DNA of 64,000 bases from positions 62,937,741-63,001,740 of the forward strand of contig CM041465.1 in NCBI GenBank assembly GCA_023213395.1, read 5' to 3'. The stretch is from Cycas panzhihuaensis (Eukaryota > Cycadophyta). Both the position numbers and the translations under genes were made by a program. A model generated the notes under the pieces. It saw only the letters and a list, made by a program, of their open reading frames with translations, was not told where the DNA came from and made no database searches. Every line of letters begins with the position of its first letter. The stretch's first letter is position 1. Shown in pieces: positions 12,338 to 25,479 of the stretch.

Positions 12338-14233
12338 AGAACTACTACCACTCTGAAATTTGATCATAGTGTGTTGAGCAATAAAGGACATCTTCAATTG
12401 CTATGGAAATGTCCTTATTTCTTCTATATATCTTTTAATACATCAATGCAATAATAGAAGAGGGCTGCCAAGCATCCTTCCCAGAAACCCTTCAAGATGG
12501 ATGAGTTTGACTATTGTTGTTGATTATACTGTGGAGGTAGAACCATTGGAGGGGCCTACTGGTAATACCCCTAAGGAGGGGGGTAACCTTATTGAGGGTA
12601 GGCCTATCTTGCACTAGGATATCTGGTACCATAACTACTAGCGTTCACCTGCAACAAAGCTCATGAAGAAGATGACGATGAGGATGATGAGCAGGCTAAA
12701 CTTCATCATTAGGACACTGCTACAGTTAGTTTCATGCAGTATCTAAACTTGCTTATCCAAAAATAGAGAATTGTAGCATAAGAGATTACTGCATTAGAAT
12801 ACTTTCTTTCTCATCCTAAAGCTTGGATAGAGCAAAGACTATTTTGATATTGGCGCAACCATTCCAAAGGAGTATCTCGAGGCATTAAAGATTCTTATTT
12901 GCAGAGCACACAGAGATTTGGGCATTACTTTGATGTATGCAAATAAGCTTTGCATATCCAATTCATCCAATAAAGAACTACAAACATATGCAAGTGAGTT
13001 GATTGGTTAATTAAGGCATGAAATTGAGGCTCAAATCAAGGCTCAAATCATGGAAGAACAAAGAGATTTTCAAAAGACGACGAGATTAGAGAACTCCATG
13101 GCACTAAAGGCTAAAGCATCCATAGTCTAAATGGTGTCTCCCAATCATAGTAGATGCCAAAACATAACTGAGCAATATACTTTGAAACTAGTTCTGATAA
13201 GTGCCATTAATCCACACTCCACCACCTTACAAGCATCCTCTGTTCATGTTCCTCATGCACCTCACTACTAGAGAAGATGTAATGAAGCATGCCATTAACT
13301 GAGATGATGCTGATGCCATTACCAGGGACGATGCTCACACTATTACTAGAAGGCGATGCTTCAGTCATTACTAGGGACAACATTTAAGCGGTTGTTAACT
13401 GCATACGTGGATAAGATAATTCAAAACCCTAATACTTAGGGCTAAAATCATTTGTTTTATTATATTTGGGTGGACCTTAAATGATTAAATAATAATATTT
13501 TCTTATGTTATTAAATTTCATTAAAATATACTCTATTTAGATTATGGGTCCATTAGCCCTTGACCACAAGACTCGGGTCACACTGGTTTCAATATGACCA
13601 TGATCTTATCTTAAAAGGGGCTTAAACTTTGAATTCATTGTTTATTTCTTAGTCACGGATATTTTGACTGGTCTCTCAAGATTTTTTTATGCCTTTTTTA
13701 TCAGTAGATTCTTGTTCAAAGTTAAGACTTCTTTGTTGACCAAGTAAGTTTAGGTATATTTCTTTAACCCTTAGTTTTCTCCATATCTTTGTCATAATTT
13801 AATAAATAATTGATTATTTTCTTAATTCATTAAGTAATAACATTATTTATTTATGTGTTTCTTTATGAATTCATGAAGATTCTTAAACTATTATTTTCAC
13901 TTATAAATAAAGTCATTTACGTACAATATTTATTTGCTTCACTTTATATTATGGCACTAATATGCTATTGTCTTTTTCTTGAATTTTTTTTTTTATATAA
14001 ATTCCTAATTAAAAATCTTATATTTCTTGATGAATGACTATTAAACTTTTAATAAAATTATTTTCTGTCAATGGAAAAGTAACTTATTGATCATTTTATT
14101 GTTTAGTATTTATCAATGGATTTATTTTTTTGATTTATTCACTGTATTCACCTAGTTTTAAAGGTCATAACCTCTTCACTTTCTTTGAAGAGAATCTCTA
14201 ATCATTATTTTTTTAATTCCTAATATAGCACTT
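12338..14233 (+). other. Copia-1 leader with a coding-like segment of unknown origin
   Basis: Between primer site and gag lie 1.9 kb. From about 12650 to 13130 the base composition rises and long coding-like stretches appear in two frames. One has an acidic run, E-E-D-D-D-E-D-D-E-Q-A (about 12664-12696), followed by S-F-M-Q-Y-L-N-L-L-I-Q-K. The other has E-Y-L-E-A-L-K-I-L-I-C-R-A-H-R-D-L-G (about 12872-12925), then E-I-E-A-Q-I-K-A-Q-I-M-E-E-Q. Each is interrupted by TAG/TAA. I do not recognise the protein. It could be a captured host exon or the remains of an extra element frame. The rest is AT-rich and empty. Confidence 0.4.
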
Positions 14234-17200
14234 ATGCCAGGAACAACCTCGTGTGTACTAATTCTAGTATTAACTGGATCTAATTATGCCGACTAGAAAA
14301 ATAGAATAACCCATCATCTTAAACAATAAAATATATAGTGATATGTCACAGGTGAGTTTCCAAAACCTACAGAGGAAACATTAAAAGCTTATATAATCTA
14401 TCTGATGAACTGTGATGGACCCCTAGGTACCATCCTATCCTCTCTCTCCCTAAACATTAGTAGGCAGTTCTCTGAAACTGATGATCTAACCATTGTCTAC
14501 AAAACTCTTAAGGAAAAGTACAATAGGGTTGATACACAACAATTAATTGCATTAGAACAATAAATGTATAGTTCAAATTATGAAGATTTTTCTAAAGTTA
14601 AAGATTTCTTGTCTAAACTTCAAGTTATTAATAAGGACCTAGTAAATTATATCAAATCTTATACAAAAGTATGCGACAAAGAAGTCATTGTAACACATGC
14701 AAAAAATGACGATACACTTGTCTATCTTATAATTAACAAACTACGAAAACATTTTAATCTTTTTAAAACTGCTAGGCAATAAGCATGACATCCACCAATT
14801 ACTTTTGATCAATTAACGAATCAACTTATTGAACATCAAAATATGTTGATTTAGATAGGAAAATTAAAAGATCCTATATGTGCTTTTTTCTTAAGGCACA
14901 ATCATTTATTAAATCTACACATCAAAATAACTATCATCATCATCTTTCCAAATTCCAAAAACCTCATAAAGGTTCATCCACTCAAAATAATTTTCATCAT
15001 AACACTAAGTATTTTAGATTCTCTAAATCTCAAAATACCTCTAAATAATCATTTCCAAAAAGGGATACTGCCAATACTAATCCTAATCATAACATTAGTT
15101 ATGCCTACTATCATAAAAAGGGACAGAACATTGATGTCTATAGGAACAGAATTACCTCTTAAGCTGAGAAGCCTTCTGAGGGGATCCAATCATGATCTAA
15201 TAATTCTCATCATTCTCTAACTACTTTTGCAATAACGTTTTCAACACCAACCACTAAACCGCCCTTCTGGATTCTCGATTCAAGTGCTTCCTATCACATG
15301 ATGGGACACTAAGAATATTTCACTCCATATTAATCTGATTCAAACTCTAAAGAAGAGATATCTTTCAGGAGTGGAACCCAACTCAAAGTCAAAGGATCAG
15401 GTGATGTTGCATTGAAAGATGGTTTAATTAAGGATGTATTCTATATTCCTAGCTTATTACCTAATCTTATTTCAATATATCAAATCTGCAAGAAAGATCT
15501 CATTGTAGAGTTTTGGAAAGATAAGTTTATTGTCAAACAACTATTAAACAAATTTAAACCAATTGCCTCAGGACCTATAGATCACAAAATAGGTCTTTAC
15601 AACTGAATAAGTCTCCAACATTCTAAAACCAAAACTTTTAGTGCTTTTATAGTAAAATCTGACTCAGTTAGTAAGCTTTGGCATGCTAGATTTGGTCATA
15701 CGAGTTACGGAAAACTCTACTATCTAAGTAAGAATGATATGGTTAATGGCTTACCTATACTTAAAACTATCTATGGTGTTTGTAAAGCTTGTGTAATAGG
15801 TAAACAACACATGGATCCTTTTCTAAATCACACTACCTTTTGAGTAAAATCTCTATTTAAACTTATTCATTCTGATATCTACGATCCATTCTAACCACCT
15901 TCATACTCTAGAAGTAGATATTTTGTTATGTTTATTGATGATTTCTCTATAAAATGTTAGGTATTCACATTAAAAATAAGAATTCAAGTATTTGACATCT
16001 TTATTGAATTCAAAAACTTAGTAAAAAATAAAATAAATTCTAAAATTAAAATCTTCATAATAGATAATTCTAAGGAATATATAAGATATAATTTTACTAA
16101 TTTGTATAAAAATCATCGAATATAATTTCAACATTTTGTAGCATATACTCCTCAATAAAATGGTATTGCTGAATGTAAAAATCATACACTTGTTGATATG
16201 ACTAGATACATGTTATATGTAAAAGGTCTTGACTTAAAGTTGTAGGTAGAAGTTATTGCTTGCTCCAACTATTTATTAAATAGCTTACCATGTAAATCCC
16301 TATAAAATATCACGCTAGAGTAAAAATGGTCTAGATGTAAACCTTATGTTAAACACTTAAGAATCTTTGGCAATGTTGCTTGGGGACATGTTCCCAAAGA
16401 AAAATGCCAAAAACTTGATCCTAAGAGTTTCAAATACATCTTTGTTGGTTACAACAAAGAAAGAAAAGCTTACAAACTTTTAAATCTAACCATGTATGAA
16501 ATTTTAATACTGCGTGATGTTATATTTGATGAAGAAGGCTCGTCATCAAAAGATTCTTATATGGAACTTCTAGTTGAAAATTTGTTAACTAATACTCACC
16601 TAATTGATCCCAGTGACATTTAAGCTAATCCTAAATTAATTGAATTCTTATCTACTCAAGTTCAAAACTAGACTTTAAAAGAATCCACTACTTCTACTAC
16701 ATCTAATCAGCCCACTTCACTAAAACAACAAACTAATAATAGCAAACAATCTGTTTGGGCTCAGAAAACTCTTTCTGATGCTGGTTCTAATGCTGGTAAT
16801 CCTTTGGATACTAAAAGAACTCATTCATAAAAACTTTAATTTGATTTTGCTCTAATGGCCAAAGTCATAGCCATTGATGATCCTAAAACTTTTAAATAAG
16901 TAGGTAATAATCCTATATGGCAACCAGCCATGCAAGTTGAAATAGATTCTCTTGAGAATAATTCAACTTGGGATTTAGTTACTCTACCTCTTTAAAAGAA
17001 TATAGTCGATTCTAAATGGGTTTATCAAACTAAGTTTAACTCTGAAGGAGTAGTTTAGAAACACAATGCTTGCTTAGTTATGAAAGGTTTCTCATAGATT
17101 GATAGTATTGATTATAATGAAACCTTTGCTCTAGTAGCTAAAATGAATATTATTAAGACTATTATAGTTCTAGTAGCTAAATTTGGTTGGGAAATCCATC

Positions 17201-18370
17201 AAATGGATGTGAAAATTGCCTTCTTAAATGGTGATATTAAAGAAGAAATCTACATGAATTAACCTCTTAGATTTGTTTGTAATCCTAACCTCATTTGTAA
17301 ATTACGAAAATCTATCTATGGCTTAAAACAAGGTCCTTGAGCTTAGTATATAAAAATAGATGATTATCTTATATAAAATGGATATACTAAATATATTAGT
17401 AATCCTAATCTCTACTTTAGATGTGAAAATGATAATATTACTATCTTAATTCTCTATGTAGATGATATTATCATCACAGGATCCTTACTCTCCAATATTC
17501 ATAAATTAAAATCAATCTTAATGAATAAATTTGAAATGTTTAACTTCGGTCTTTTATATTATTTTCTAGGATTACAAATTTGTCAAACTGATTCTGAAAT
17601 AATGATATCTCAACCTAAATATATTTTAAACTTAATCAAATAATTTAACATGGGAAATGCTAAATCAACTACAAATCCTTTACAATCAGGTATTAAATTA
17701 TCTACTGATTATTCTACACTAATTTATGATCCCACAACATATCAACAACTTATAGGTAGTCTCATTTATCTAACTCACACTCATCCTGATATCTCCTATG
17801 CTATTACCTTATGCTCTAGATATATGCAAAATCCTCATGAATCTCATTGGAAAGTAGCTAAATGAATTTTAAGATACCTACAAGGTACAATATTCTATGG
17901 CTCAACCTATAACTCTTTCAAGAATAGCCTAAATTAACAAGTTACAGATATTCAAATTAGGAAAGAGACTCTGATGATTACAAATCTACTACTGGTTATG
18001 TTTTCTTTTTAGACTCTTCATCTATTACTTAGTCTAGTAAAAAGATGCAAGCCTTAGCTTTATCCATAATTGAAAGCTGAATATTGAGCTCTTATTGAAG
18101 CCAGCAAATAATTGCTCAGGATCAAATCTCTTTTAAGTGAGTCTAGTTTATTTCCTAACTCATCCATTGAACTTTATGTTGATAATCAATGAGCGATATC
18201 TATTACTAATAATCCAATTGCCTATTTAAGGACAAAACATATAGAGTTACATCAACATTTTATAAGTAACCTTGTAAATAATGAAACTATTTACTTATAT
18301 TATTATCCTATAGATGTGTAGATTGCAGATATTCTTACAAATCTGTTGACTAAAATAAAGTTTTTAAAGC
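14234..18370 (+). pseudogene. Copia-1 gag-pol polyprotein remnant
   Basis: Gag starts near 14234 and is recognisable to about 14880. Protease follows near 15260 (F-W-I-L-D-S-S-A-S-Y-H-M). The GAG-pre-integrase zinc region is at about 15675-15800 (H-A-R-F-G-H, then C-K-A-C). The integrase core keeps its three acidic positions (H-S-D-I near 15870, I-D-N-S near 16070, N-G-I-A-E near 16165). RT (about 16900-17640) has Q-M-D-V-K-I-A-F-L-N-G-D and an intact L-Y-V-D-D-I at about 17452-17469. RNase H runs to about 18350. More than a dozen stops sit mostly where Gln, Arg or Trp is expected, for example Q-to-stop in the integrase and W-to-stop after K-Q-G-P. Its protein is closely related to copia-2, although the LTRs differ. 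Confidence 0.85.
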
Positions 18371-18483
18371 TTAGAGATTTATTACAGATAAAAGCAGTCT
18401 CTATGAAAGAGGGATCAACATGCTGAAGACCTTTTTTTATCTTATATATCATATATTATACAAAACATAGCATTAAAATGGGA

Positions 18484-18875
18484 TGTTAGTATTAAACTCT
18501 AATGTTATCTTTTATTATGTATATCTAATTAAGTTTATTTATCTTATTACAAAAGTTCAACGATTTCACTAACTGTCCAAATTAACGAACTCCTCTCCCA
18601 TTTATTCTAAAACCTTTCATACATTGTTTGGTTTGAAGATTTGGGAGACAACATTATGTTGGTATGTAAGTAGAAGGTTAGTCTAAGAGGGAGGATGAGA
18701 TCCTCAACCTGTTCAAATATTCAGTAATTATTATTATAATATTATTACTATTTTTGAGGTGGTTTTTTATCTCGTAAAGGAGTTTTCCACTTGCCATATC
18801 TAGTGCACCTACTTGTGGTTTTGAATGGTTCTTTCATTTATATTTAATTCCTGTCTGTGTACCACCTCTCCAACA
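18484..18875 (+). repeat. Copia-1 3' LTR
   Basis: Starts TGTTAGTATTAAACTC and ends CACCTCTCCAACA. The TGTT...AACA termini are kept better than in the 5' copy. Confidence 0.88.
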
Positions 18876-18880
18876 AACTC

Positions 18881-20130
18881 TCTAAAATAGTTTCACATCT
18901 TAATGAAAACCACTTCAGTATATAAATCATCAAAATACCTTCCAACTAATCTTGTCGTTCAAAAAATAGATTCCTAGATCAAAAGTTATAGAAAAAACAG
19001 TGAAAGGGCCTTTTTTTGGCAATTAAATGAAATAGAGAGGGTTAAGCCTCTTTGATCTAAGGCCCGTAGTCATGTGAGTGCCAATAAAACTACCCGCTAG
19101 GGTTTGAAGGGGGCTATCATATTTGAAATTTTATAAAAATTGCTTAATATCCTTTAAATCTAAAATTATAAAAAATAGTTATTAAAAGGTTGAAATCTGC
19201 CTCTTTAATCAATAAATCTTAGTCATATACAATAGAATAAGAGTGAAGGAAAAGGCTAAAGGGATTATCCATACACAAACTTAAAATATTATCAAAATTA
19301 ATTAAATTAAAGTTAAACTTTATGAAAAAATATATATAAAAAAATCAAATAAATTTAAACATACTGCATATGACCTACATACACATATAAAACTTTGGTA
19401 AGATTGTTCTCTCTCCACACAACTTAAATTGAGATAAAATTTGAGAGGAGCCTAGATACACCTACTAGCAAGCCACAACTAAAATATCATAGCAACTTGA
19501 TAACCATAGAGAGATAGAGAACAAAGTCAATAAAGATATGGAGGTCGCATGGACTGCATAGAGGCCATACAACTTAGAGAGGGCTCAAAATCACTTAGAG
19601 ACTACTCTGTTTTGACCTTATCAAACCTACACTCTTGTTATAAAGGAGATATGATGAAAAAAGAGCAAAGTGATAAAATGACAAAAGGAGATGTGGGGTT
19701 TTAATACCTAAATAGAGTGAGCCAACTTCTGGGAGTAATATCTCAGTACTAGGATGATGATTTTTCAAACTATTTATTTTGTTGCAATTTAGATTCAACA
19801 AGGATCGAAACAAGTAGTCATATGATATAGTTTCATCCGCTTTGGAGAGAGCACTATCTTGATAAAGTCTAAGAAGAAAGTAGGAGTCTAAAAAAAAAAA
19901 AAAAAAATCCTTATAAAAACTTAAAAGAACTCATATATAAACAATTGAAATATATGATGGGATATGTATGCCAATAGAGGCTACAAAAAACTAGAGAGAT
20001 TTTGAAAAAAATAAAGCGTACAAATAAAAATAATAAAAAAATTCAAAAAACTACTATATAAACTATTGATATAATGTTATAAAATAAATAAATATTTAAC
20101 AAAAAACTTGTGGTGCTTTATATGAAGTCA
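18881..20130 (-). other. LARD-A 5' interior, no gene seen
   Basis: This is the part of LARD-A between the copia-1 insertion and the primer site, AT-rich. I find no gag-like frame on the element's sense (minus) strand. An A18 run lies at about 19891. Confidence 0.5.
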
Positions 20131-20168
20131 CTCTGATACTAAATGTCATATACAAGACTATGATACCA
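20131..20168 (-). promoter_or_regulatory. LARD-A primer-binding site and a second copy of it
   Basis: On the minus strand TGGTATCATAG (complement of 20158-20168) lies 2 nt after the 5' LTR. A further copy, TAGTATCAGAG (complement of 20131-20141), follows 27 nt later. Both resemble the initiator Met-tRNA primer site. Confidence 0.65.
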
Positions 20169-20170
20169 AA

Positions 20171-20433
20171 TGACAATGCTAATGGAGATAGAGTAGAGTA
20201 GGTAAAATAATGTTTCAATCCATATTCAAACCATTTTTTTAAACATTAATATAATTTCCTTTGATAAGTAGTGTTGAAGAACACTGTGGGTTTTGAGCCC
20301 CAAAATATATATTCGGAAGGCAAGTGGAAGCCCCATCAACCTCTAAATTAAAATTACAATAAAATGTAAGCAACTTGAAATAAAATAACATTACCTTATC
20401 CAAGTGATAACTAGCATGTACCCATGATCCATT

Positions 20434-20516
<83 letters not shown>

Positions 20517-20530
20517 CATTAGTCCCAACA
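20171..20530 (-). repeat. LARD-A 5' LTR with (TA)n expansion
   Basis: Homologous to 9409-9705, with TG (20171) and CA (20529-20530) ends. It is longer because of a 77-bp pure (AT)n run at 20437-20513, where the partner has about 10 bp and LARD-B about 24 bp. Confidence 0.85.
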
Positions 20531-21180
20531 TTTAGCTTAATGTTATAGTCAAATCATAGTAGAGATCCAATTAAAGTACTCTTGGCCTTTTAAGTCAAGA
20601 TTTCACACTATAGTGTGATCTTTCTCTTTTTAGCTTAATGGTTCTATAGTTAGATTAAAGTAGACATCTAATTAAAGTGCCTTTAGCCCTAGAGGTTAAC
20701 CCATTCCTGAGTATAATAAAGGAAAAGTTATCCCTTTCTTGAGCATAGTGAAGGGAAGGATGGGTGTAATCTTTCTTTTCTTAGCTTAATGTTTCTTTTT
20801 AGAAGTGTATAGTGTTCTCTCGCATTTTTTAGGTTAAAGTTTTTTCAATAGTGTGAAAATTTCCTTTATACTGCATGAATCTTTTAGTCTTTTTTATAGT
20901 GCATATTGTTCTCTCTTATTCAATAGCCTGAAAGAGTTTTTTAAGGCAGCTCGCTCCTTCCCTTCACTACACTTAAGAAAGGATTACTATTCTAAGGACT
21001 CATTGAAACTTTTTCAATATGCTTCTAACCTAGCATCTAGTGAGGGAAACAAATAATATAAAATGATAAACTAGAGAGTAGCACTATGTAGCAAACTAAA
21101 AAAAACTATGATTAATGAGATCTACTAGATTTATATTCTTAGCCAGTTCAAAAGAATCAAGGATCTAATCACATATCATA
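20531..21180 (+). repeat. Family R repeat, right of LARD-A
   Basis: Continues family R exactly where 9180-9408 stops. The phrase 'agcttaatgttatagtcaaatca' resumes the text 'gatcttgct...' broken at 9400. It includes 'gtgatctttctctttttagcttaatg' and 'cttcactacacttaagaaagg'. Confidence 0.7.
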
Positions 21181-24002
21181 GTATTCCTTATAATCTAAGA
21201 TATAATTCATTTATTAATTGGTTTGAAAGAATCTAAGTTTGAATGTTGTGTTTCTTTCTATTTCTAATCATAAACAGAGTCAAGTCCCATCCCAGTTATT
21301 GACAGAGTTGTTTATTCTACATTTCTAAGTGCCACCCTTACTTGATTAGTAATAGATATTATTCTTTCAGAGAAGAATTTATAAACTATGGCATGATTTA
21401 GTTTTAGCAACAGATCTATGATATATTTTCATAGCAAAAGCGAAGTCTATTTGGGGGGTTAGTTGTGTATTTAGTGAAATCTATGTGAGTACTATGAACT
21501 ATTTGCTTCTTGGTTAGACAAATAACATCATCTATAAGCCACCTCACCACCACCTCTAGAATAAACAAAGAAATGAGTGAATAGATGTTGGTGAAGAATA
21601 CAACCATCCAGGTTGGGTAAACCTCATACTATATATTATTCACCTAAAAAGAAAAGGATCAAGCAAGTTGTATTCTTTCTTTATAGTGACATATGTCTTT
21701 GTTTGGATAAGATAGAGAGAAGAAAATAATAGGACGAGATTTGGGTCTATAACGAGAGCTCCCTCAATAGAGGGGCTTTGACTTCAAAATTACTAAAGAA
21801 TGGGTGACCAGTAATGAAATCAATGACTTCCCCCACTGTGCATGTAAAAAACTGACCTTTTCAATATTGAATGGAGTGAGTAGTTGGCTCTTGGGAGCCA
21901 AAAGATCAATCTTCATCATATATATTACACCTATTAAATCTTTATAATACATGATAATGAGATGGCACTATCACAATTTAGTCTAACAATCCTTTCTCTT
22001 GTTGGCTCTTAAATAGTAGTAGAGTCTCTCTTTCAATGCCATGTCCCTCTCATAATGATGCCTTGACTAAGAACCAAAAGGATGGACATAAACGACACTA
22101 TCTTACCAAAATAATGGTGATGAATAATCATGTTTGTTGTGGTTCTTAGTTCATATTGATAGCCTTTTATAGGCTCTATCTATGATATGGGAGAATTCAA
22201 AGGTCAATCATATTAAAATTGACCATGTTTCCCCCTATATTAAAGGGTCAAAATGAGATTTCATATGCCCGAAAAGAATGCAAAGGATCAAAGAACAAGA
22301 TAAACAAAGGTGGCTCATTCGAGGATGAAAGATCCACCTCTTTAAGTTCCTTTCAAGGCTATGAAAATAGTGAGTTGATCATAGAGTTATGGGATTATGT
22401 AAATCCCCCTTATTCAATAAAGAAATGAATAAATAGATGAGCTAAGATCCTCACTAGGAGAGAGAGACCTTAGCCATCATATATAAAATATATAGCTTCC
22501 CCCCTATATCTAGAAAATTAAAGAGTTGGTAGGTTACCTTTTATAAATATACAGGGTTTACCACTAGGCCTTATTATTCTTCAAATATATAAGAGTTCCA
22601 AAGTACCCCACTTATTAGAATCTTCGTGAATCCCTAGATAAATAAGAGTAAGATCGTTAGCCCCCGATAAAAAAGGGGTAGAGTTACTCACCTTTCCATC
22701 CCCCTGTGGATAGGGATTATAAAAAGAAGTTATAGTTTGATGGTTAGAGCATATGTGAAAAGCTAAGATCCTGACCCCATTCAAATAGAGATAGTTGGTA
22801 GTGGATATTTCAATATTAATAGGCTCAACAATTATTAGATCTAATTATATCTCTTTTAACCTATTTTTAAATATTTTCATATTTTCTCTAATTAGGTTCC
22901 TTTTTGCCTTTCGTCATTAGGTCTATTCATTGGTAAGTTTATTTTTATTGTTCATCATTTTGATTTTAAGCATAGAAAGAGTGAGAATACTTCAATTTAG
23001 GTTGATAAGCCCTTAGCTAAGCATTGATCTATCATGAAATCCATGTATTTATGTTTGTGACTTTGTGATAAGTTATCAAGAAAGCTTGGCCTATCTCTTT
23101 AAGCACATAGAAGTTATGATCTTGTTCATTCCTATGAAGACCAATGTTCAGTCATGAGACTGACCCCATATATTATAGCCAATGTTGCTCCTATTAATTA
23201 ATATGGGAATCCCCATAAATGAGAGAATCTTTATCACCCCATTTAATGAGAAAGATGTAGTAAGGTTCCTAGAGATTATGTATCTTATAGTTAGAAGTAG
23301 AGAATAGGCATATACTTTTAAGGGCTTATAACAAAAAGTAGGTGACATCTACCCCTCCTTACCACCATTTAGCTCTGAACCTGGGCAAACATTTATGAAG
23401 GATTCATAGGCCAAGGTTGTTACTTAATTTTGATTGATTTTGAGTGAGATCCTTTCCCTTTTCCTCCATTGAATTAATCTTTTCTCTCGAATAATCGTGC
23501 AACCATTATTTATAAGAGTATTTCTTCATTAGAAAGGGAAAATTGGTAAAGATGGCAAGCACCCATAATAGTTTATGGTGGCACCTAACATTAGTTATAG
23601 TTGAGGGAAAAGGTGGGGAAGCCTACTAATAAACTATTGTTAAATTAATTCCTGCTAACTAACTTGATGAACCACCCAGATCCCATGATCCGTAATATAA
23701 CATGATTTCACCATGTTTTGTTGTTTTTATACCTTAGAGATTATGAAGTATTGGTAAGCTTTAGAAGGACACTTGATTAAGAACTAAGTGATATCATGCT
23801 TCTAGCTTATAGAAGGGTTTCTCCAAAAAGAACCTTTATCTTCATGTGAAGTTTTGAATCCCTCTATAATGGTGAGCTTTCCTCCTCACTTATATTATCT
23901 CTTTACCTTCTAATCTTTTTTCCACAAATCATCTTTATCCTTAAATATGTATCTCAATGGATATGTCTCACTTCAAGTGTTTATTCGAATTAATGCTTCT
24001 CC
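21181..24002. other. AT-rich, no gene seen
   Basis: Only short frames on both strands and no family I recognise. The longest plus-strand frame (22219-22428, 69 codons) has no recognisable motif. Composition is similar to the flanking dispersed repeats. Confidence 0.5.
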
Positions 24003-24956
24003 CATCATAAATTAATTGTCTAATACATGTGGTCTATTTGAATAGTGCTCTCTCCTGACTCATTCAACTGATGCAATCTTGGCCCCTTCGAGACCTTTAT
24101 ATTTGAGGTGTGAAGCTTTTTCTTATAGAGAAAGAGTTCATGAAAGAAAAGAGCAATACATATTTGGTCTACATAAGATATTAAGATTAACAAAGGATTC
24201 TTAGAGTTGATAAACAAATGATAATATCTATCCCTTGATCTTCTATTAAGATGGTCATTAAAATATATATATTCTTTGGTCTTAGGCTCAAATGACTAGA
24301 ATCTATAAATGCACTAAATCTTAGCCACAAGATGATTTATTTCTAATGATTTCACAGGAATAGACCCTAATTTATTGCATTGAATTTTTCAATCCATGTG
24401 ACATATAAAGAGGAATATACCCAAGTGGAGCAATGTTGTCATCAAAAGATATAGTTAAATCCACTAGTTGGGGATGTCCAAGTGATCTGAAAGAATTCCA
24501 GATAAATCTATTATGTGATATCTTTGTTAATCTCTCTATTTGAAAGATTAAAATTTAAGTTATCAAGGGAGATTCACACATGAAAAAGTTTATTAATAAA
24601 AGTATTTAGTAATCTATAATAAATTACAAATTTCACCATACCACCATATACATCCATTATTGAGATTAGATTGAGCTATGCCATGTTAAGAGTAAAGGGT
24701 AAAACATGGACATCTTCTTCTCCTTATATAAAAATATGCCATACATATAACCTTGTGTATATCGGTGGCAATCCCTAAGATGGATGCCCTTATAAGATGG
24801 TGCATCCTAATATTTTCTTATATAATAGAATGAGGAATAATAATTTTACATTAGATGTTCCTATACATCATAATAGTTTGCACTTTTTAAATTTGGATCC
24901 AATCTGCTAAGGATAAACTAACCACATACCTTAACACTAATAAGGACATTAAAAAC
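24003..24956 (+). repeat. Long dispersed repeat, copy B (first part)
   Basis: Collinear with 7746 to about 8712. The match stops at 'attaaaaac' (24956), where the copia-2 LTR begins, and resumes at 37872 with 'aaaaccattgtttcc'. Confidence 0.85.
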
Positions 24957-25403
24957 TATAGAAAAGTGAGCACATGCACAATGTCATCACAGGATCTCAT
25001 AATAAGTAAATCTAGGCGACAACATGACACTGCACATATACACCAGATTTATAGGTAGAAAACCTCTTCTAGGGAAGAAAAACCACCTCTTAAAGTTGTA
25101 ATTTTATTAAGAAAAGTGAGAAATAGAAAACCATTTACAGAAACCACCTAACCATCAAACCAGCCTTGGAAAAGGTATTTACACAATCCTCCTAGATTCT
25201 CTGAACCATCTCCTTGAATCTAGGAGAAGAATTTATATTAAGAAAGGTTCATTGAAATACAGATGCGCATTTCAACCACCTTCCATATAAGATACTTATT
25301 AAACATTAAAGTTAAACATTAGAATAACTTAAATACAAATTTAGACATGTGACATAAATAAGAACTTATAAAAAATATAAAAGTTACATTAATATTCCTA
25401 ACA
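24957..25403 (-). repeat. Copia-2 3' LTR
   Basis: Begins TATAGAAAAGTGAGCACATG and ends AATATTCCTAACA on the plus strand. It aligns base for base in length with 37425-37871. Confidence 0.9.
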
Positions 25404-25479
25404 TCCCCTTTTAATGTAAAATTTTATGCTGTAGAAATAGAAGGTCTTCCTCACGGTAATTTCCCTTTGATGGAGACTT

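Larger units (their letters stand above)
11933..18875 (+). mobile_element. Copia-1: full-length Ty1/copia element nested in LARD-A
   Basis: LTRs 11933-12324 and 18484-18875 (392 bp each) are flanked by the perfect 5-bp duplication AACTC (11928-11932 and 18876-18880). A primer site at 12325 and a purine tract (AAAATGGGA, 18475-18483) adjoin them. The order protease-integrase-RT-RNase H is that of Ty1/copia. Removing the 6.94 kb rejoins the LARD-A interior. The polyprotein is riddled with stops, so the element is dead. Confidence 0.92.

Noticed and set aside
22219-22428. 69-codon plus-strand frame as a gene
   Set aside because: Random-looking, no motif, in repeat-like AT-rich DNA.
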